From assembly GCF_001885075.1 (NCBI RefSeq), contig NZ_MODU01000004.1:3782001-3846000 (forward strand): 64,000 bases of DNA, read 5' to 3'. The notes below the pieces were generated by a model. That model made no database searches. It was not told the DNA's origin and saw nothing but the letters and a program-made list of their open reading frames with translations. Source of the DNA: Alteromonas sp. V450. Its GTDB lineage: Bacteria; Pseudomonadota; Gammaproteobacteria; Enterobacterales; Alteromonadaceae. Of the stretch, positions 60,933 through 64,000 are shown one piece after another (positions within the stretch are counted from its first letter, which is position 1; each line of letters opens with the position of its first letter). The position numbers and the translations under genes were made by a program.

Positions 60933-62651
60933 CTAATACGGTTGTACTAGGCTTTTACCCCGGCCGCTTTTTTCAGATGCGGCTTCTACACCCTCTTTAG
61001 TGCGCTTAATTAAATGCACATCACCAAAGCGACGGTTATCTATGATATAGCCCATTGCTTTCAGCTCATTTACCGTTGCCTCTGTAAAGCCGTCGTGCAT
61101 ACGAATAGTGTCTTTGGGCAATAGCTGGTGATGAAAACGTGGTGCGTTCACGGCTTCTTCAGCGCTCATATCGTAAAGCAGTGCATTCAATAGCGACTGT
61201 GTGACCGACGAAATAATGGTAGTGCCGCCAGGAGAGCCTGTTACCAGAACCACTTGGTCGTCTTTAGTGACCAGCGTTGGTGTCATAGAAGACAGCATGC
61301 GCTTGTAAGGTTCAATAGCATTCGCTTCACCACCCACTGCGCCAAAGAAGTTAGGCACGCCAGGCTTGGCACTAAAGTCGTCCATTTCATCATTCAACAA
61401 AAAGCCAGCACCAGTCACAACAACACCGCTACCAAACGTAAGGTTGATGGTCGTTGTATTGGCAACCGCGTTACCCCATCTGTCCATAATGGAGAAGTGT
61501 GTAGTATCTTCGCTTTCTTTTAAACCAGGCTTAACGCTTGGGGTATCAGAAATGCTGGTAGGCTGAATATCTGCTGCGCGTTGAGTAATATAGTTAGCGT
61601 CAGTAAGCGCTTTTACCGGAACACTAACAAAGTCAGGATCGCCCATGTATTCAGCGCGATCGGCAAACACGCGCTTGCCTATTTCAGACATAACATGAAT
61701 ATATTCGGTGCTGTTTTGCGCTGGCAGGTCGTGCGTTTCGTCATAGGCTTCTAGCATGCCAATCCACTGGGCAACGGCAACACCACCAGAGCTTGGAGGA
61801 GGTGCGGTCACCAGCTCATAACCTTGCCAGTTTAGGTGTAGCGGTTTGCGCCACACGGCTTTGTAAGCTTGCAAATCTTCATAGGTAATAAGGCCGCCGT
61901 TTTGCTGCATAAAATCAACAATATGCTTTGCTACATCGCCTTTATAAAAGCCATCCTTTCCCTGTTGCTGAATAGCTTTAAGCGTTTTCGCTAGCTCTGG
62001 CTGTTTGAAGGTAGTGCCTGCTTTGGCGTGTGCAAAATACTCGCTAAAGTTGTTATTGATACCTGCTTTTTTGGTACGTTCAATATAGCGTCTAATGTTA
62101 TTAGCCAGCTTCTCGTGAACCACAAAACCTTGCTCGGCCAAATCAACCGCTGGTGCGAGTAGACGCTCCCAATCCAATGTGCCGTATTTTTTGTGCGCGG
62201 CCCACATGCCGGCAACGGTACCGGGAATGCCAGACGCTTTAGCGCCAAACAATGACTCATATGGCTTTACGTTACCTTGCTCGTCAAGATACATATCCCG
62301 ATGCGCATTTTCAGGTGCCATTTCGCGGTAATCAAGAAAGTCGGTGCTATCTTCGAACTTTATTGTCATAAAGCCACCACCGCCTACGTTGCCCGCCTCT
62401 GGCAGTGTCACGGCCAACACAAATTGGGCCGTAATGGCAGCATCAATAGCGTTGCCGCCTTCTTGAAGCACCTGCATTGCGGCATCTGCACTGTAGCTGT
62501 CAGGCATGGCAACGGCCTGTTGGCTAAGCCCTACTGTATTGTTGCTAGCACTATCAACAGGTGGAGTTGGCGCATTGGAGCATGCTGCCACCACTGAGAT
62601 AAATGCTACGATTAATGTGATAAAGCCGACGTTAGCTGTCCGTTTTTTCAT
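60933..62651 (-). CDS. ggt: Gamma-glutamyltransferase, probable lipoprotein
   Basis: 572 residues from the ATG at 62651, with AAGGAG upstream. Signal peptide with lipobox-like FISVVAAC, so probably lipid-anchored in the periplasm. Family motifs: GGNAIDAAITAQFVLAVTLPEAGNVGGG (split here), then TTHFSIMDRWGNAVANTTTI, whose first Thr is the nucleophile made by self-cleavage, and GSPGGTTIISSV. It cleaves glutathione and other gamma-glutamyl compounds. The motif GGGGFMTIK-like region is intact as VGGGGFMTIK. It precedes no operon partner; an NhaC-type gene lies upstream. Confidence 0.93.
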   Translation of the reverse strand: MKKRTANVGFITLIVAFISVVAACSNAPTPPVDSASNNTVGLSQQAVAMPDSYSADAAMQVLQEGGNAIDAAITAQFVLAVTLPEAGNVGGGGFMTIKFEDSTDFLDYREMAPENAHRDMYLDEQGNVKPYESLFGAKASGIPGTVAGMWAAHKKYGTLDWERLLAPAVDLAEQGFVVHEKLANNIRRYIERTKKAGINNNFSEYFAHAKAGTTFKQPELAKTLKAIQQQGKDGFYKGDVAKHIVDFMQQNGGLITYEDLQAYKAVWRKPLHLNWQGYELVTAPPPSSGGVAVAQWIGMLEAYDETHDLPAQNSTEYIHVMSEIGKRVFADRAEYMGDPDFVSVPVKALTDANYITQRAADIQPTSISDTPSVKPGLKESEDTTHFSIMDRWGNAVANTTTINLTFGSGVVVTGAGFLLNDEMDDFSAKPGVPNFFGAVGGEANAIEPYKRMLSSMTPTLVTKDDQVVLVTGSPGGTTIISSVTQSLLNALLYDMSAEEAVNAPRFHHQLLPKDTIRMHDGFTEATVNELKAMGYIIDNRRFGDVHLIKRTKEGVEAASEKSGRGKSLVQPY

Positions 62652-62738
62652 TTTAAAACTCCTTGCTACAGCGTTGCTTTTTCTTTGCGACCAGCAACTG
62701 ACTATCAATAAGCTTCAATCAAGTTATAAACCAGGCGT

Positions 62739-64000
62739 TTAGCCAAGCATGACCAAGCTTGCTACGAAATAGGCAATAAGCGTAAGTGCACCTGCAAATA
62801 ATGCATAGGGAAACTGGGTTTTAACGTGGGTTAATACGTCAGTACCCGCTGCTAATGAAGATACGGCAGTCGTGTCGGAAATGGGCGAACAGTGATCGCC
62901 AAATATACCGCCACCTAAAATAGCGCCAATAACCAGTGAAGGGGGTAACCCTAAACTTTGGATCAGCGGTACCCCTATGGGGATAAGAATGGCGAATGTC
63001 CCCCATGACGTGCCTGTGGTAAAAGACATGATTGCGCCTGCAATAAACAACATGGGAACAATCAGTACTAAAGGAAGGTACTCTCCCACTATGCCTGCGA
63101 CAAAAACACCTGTTCCAAGCTCCTTAAGGCTATTGCCTAACGTCAAAGACAATAACACTATGGTGACCAGAGGAAGAAGTTCACCCATCCCTTTAAAACC
63201 AATTTCTACCGCTTCCTTGTGGGTAAAACGTTTGTGGATCAAGAGCAGACCATAGGCAATGGCAGTGGCTAAAGCCGTAGCATAAAGTACAGACTTGCTG
63301 CCGCTGCCTTCAGACAATACGCCATTACCCGTCCAGAACATAAAGCCAATCATGCTTAGTACCATTATTATTAGCGGTACTAACATGAAACGAGCCTTGG
63401 TGGCAGGTTCAGTAGTTTGGTTAACCTCTACATGCGTGAGCGCTTTTTCTTCTTCAGCCATGGGGCCGTGCACTTTGTCGGCAGAAATAGTATAGGCCAC
63501 AATGAGTAAGGTGAAGATCGCGTAAAAGTTAAAAAAGACGCTGCCCCATAAAATTGAGGCCGACGAAGCTGGTAGCTCGTAGGCATCGAGCAGGCTGAGT
63601 ATAAATGCCCCCCAGCCGTTCAATAAAATCAAAATACAAACGGGCGCGCTGGTGGAGTCGATGATGTAGGCTAAGCGCGCGCGACTCATGCCGAAACGGT
63701 CAAACAGACCTCTGGCGAATATGCCGGCAGTGAGCACACTTAAGTTTGATTCTATGAATACCGCGATACCAGTAAACATGGTCAAGCCGCCAACTTGTTT
63801 GCGGCTTTTCGCTACCCCTTTGTTTACAAAAAAGTTGACCGTTGCCGTTACTCCGCCAGAGTCACGTATAAATGCGAGCAACGCGCCTACAAGCACGGAG
63901 AAAATAAGTACTCTTGTATTGCCTGGGCTTGCAGCGGTATCAACCACGCGTTCTATAGCATTTATGGGCGCCATATAGGTTGTAGCGATATCAGCATTGA
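62739..64000 (-). CDS. NhaC-family Na+/H+ antiporter, 5' end beyond window
   Basis: At least 419 residues; the frame is open to the window edge (NADIATTY precedes the Met at 63974), and family members of about 450-500 residues start further upstream. About ten transmembrane helices with typical NhaC segments: GGVTATVNFFVNKGV, GIAVFIESNLSVLTAG, TTGTSWGTFAILIPIGVPL and ILGGGIFGDHCSPISDTTAVSS. Antiport of Na+ or organic ions; substrate unsure. 87 bases separate it from ggt, same strand, so they may be cotranscribed. Confidence 0.88.
   Translation of the reverse strand, partial: NADIATTYMAPINAIERVVDTAASPGNTRVLIFSVLVGALLAFIRDSGGVTATVNFFVNKGVAKSRKQVGGLTMFTGIAVFIESNLSVLTAGIFARGLFDRFGMSRARLAYIIDSTSAPVCILILLNGWGAFILSLLDAYELPASSASILWGSVFFNFYAIFTLLIVAYTISADKVHGPMAEEEKALTHVEVNQTTEPATKARFMLVPLIIMVLSMIGFMFWTGNGVLSEGSGSKSVLYATALATAIAYGLLLIHKRFTHKEAVEIGFKGMGELLPLVTIVLLSLTLGNSLKELGTGVFVAGIVGEYLPLVLIVPMLFIAGAIMSFTTGTSWGTFAILIPIGVPLIQSLGLPPSLVIGAILGGGIFGDHCSPISDTTAVSSLAAGTDVLTHVKTQFPYALFAGALTLIAYFVASLVMLG

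Overview
The window looks like chromosomal core sequence from a marine gammaproteobacterium of the Alteromonadales, most likely Alteromonas or a close relative. This rests on gene content and order, not on a database search. Many blocks keep the gene order known from Escherichia coli: yibN-grxC-secB-gpsA beside envC-yibQ; psd-rsgA divergent from orn followed by tRNA-Gly; maoP next to acetolactate synthase genes; tatABC-tatD; gppA-rhlB divergent from trxA-rho; purEK; and a yjeT-like gene before purA. Large TonB-dependent receptors, a TPR-sulfotransferase, a PQQ sugar dehydrogenase and a secreted S9 peptidase fit a marine heterotroph that feeds on polymers. I saw no rRNA genes, insertion sequences, phage genes or CRISPR arrays.

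Layout. 1-4.4 kb: lipid and tRNA-modification genes, then the gpsA-secB-grxC-rhodanese operon on the minus strand. 4.7-7.5 kb: envC and yibQ (cell-wall separation) and a MerC-family membrane protein under what looks like a Zur zinc operator. 7.5-12.1 kb: a GDPD phosphodiesterase, a DMT exporter, psd and rsgA on minus; orn and tRNA-Gly on plus. 12.1-12.55 kb: an unusual array of repeats, some of which copy the 3' end of the tRNA. 12.7-18 kb: TPR-sulfotransferase and a TonB receptor. 18-22.5 kb: a DUF4442 protein, a small outer-membrane barrel, maoP and ilvIH. 22.6-30.4 kb: the most interesting block, described below. 30.4-37.1 kb: an unknown barrel-like protein, tatABC, a small periplasmic gene, tatD, a diguanylate cyclase and hemB. 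37.2-42 kb: gppA, rhlB, trxA, rho. 42-53.5 kb: an M20 amidohydrolase, nhaA, purEK, tRNA-Thr, a PCu(A)C copper chaperone, dps, a PQQ sugar dehydrogenase, an S9 peptidase, an Mpo1-like protein and cnoX. 53.5-64 kb: a hypothetical gene, a class V aminotransferase fold protein, yjeT, purA, aldehyde dehydrogenase plus VOC protein, a PepSY protein, a NYN nuclease-like protein, gamma-glutamyltransferase and an NhaC-family antiporter cut by the window edge.

Main proposal. A predicted secreted cyanophycinase (28.6-30.4 kb, plus strand) lies divergent to a tightly packed minus-strand operon of TonB-dependent receptor, YfcC-family transporter and isoaspartyl dipeptidase (28.2-22.6 kb). Together these encode a plausible complete route for scavenging the cyanobacterial storage polymer cyanophycin: depolymerise outside the cell to beta-Asp-Arg dipeptides, take the dipeptides across the outer and inner membranes, and hydrolyse them to aspartate and arginine. 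The pathway is inferred from families and linkage; the enzymes are recognised by their motifs. The dipeptidase carries Leu where the family's first metal-binding His is expected.
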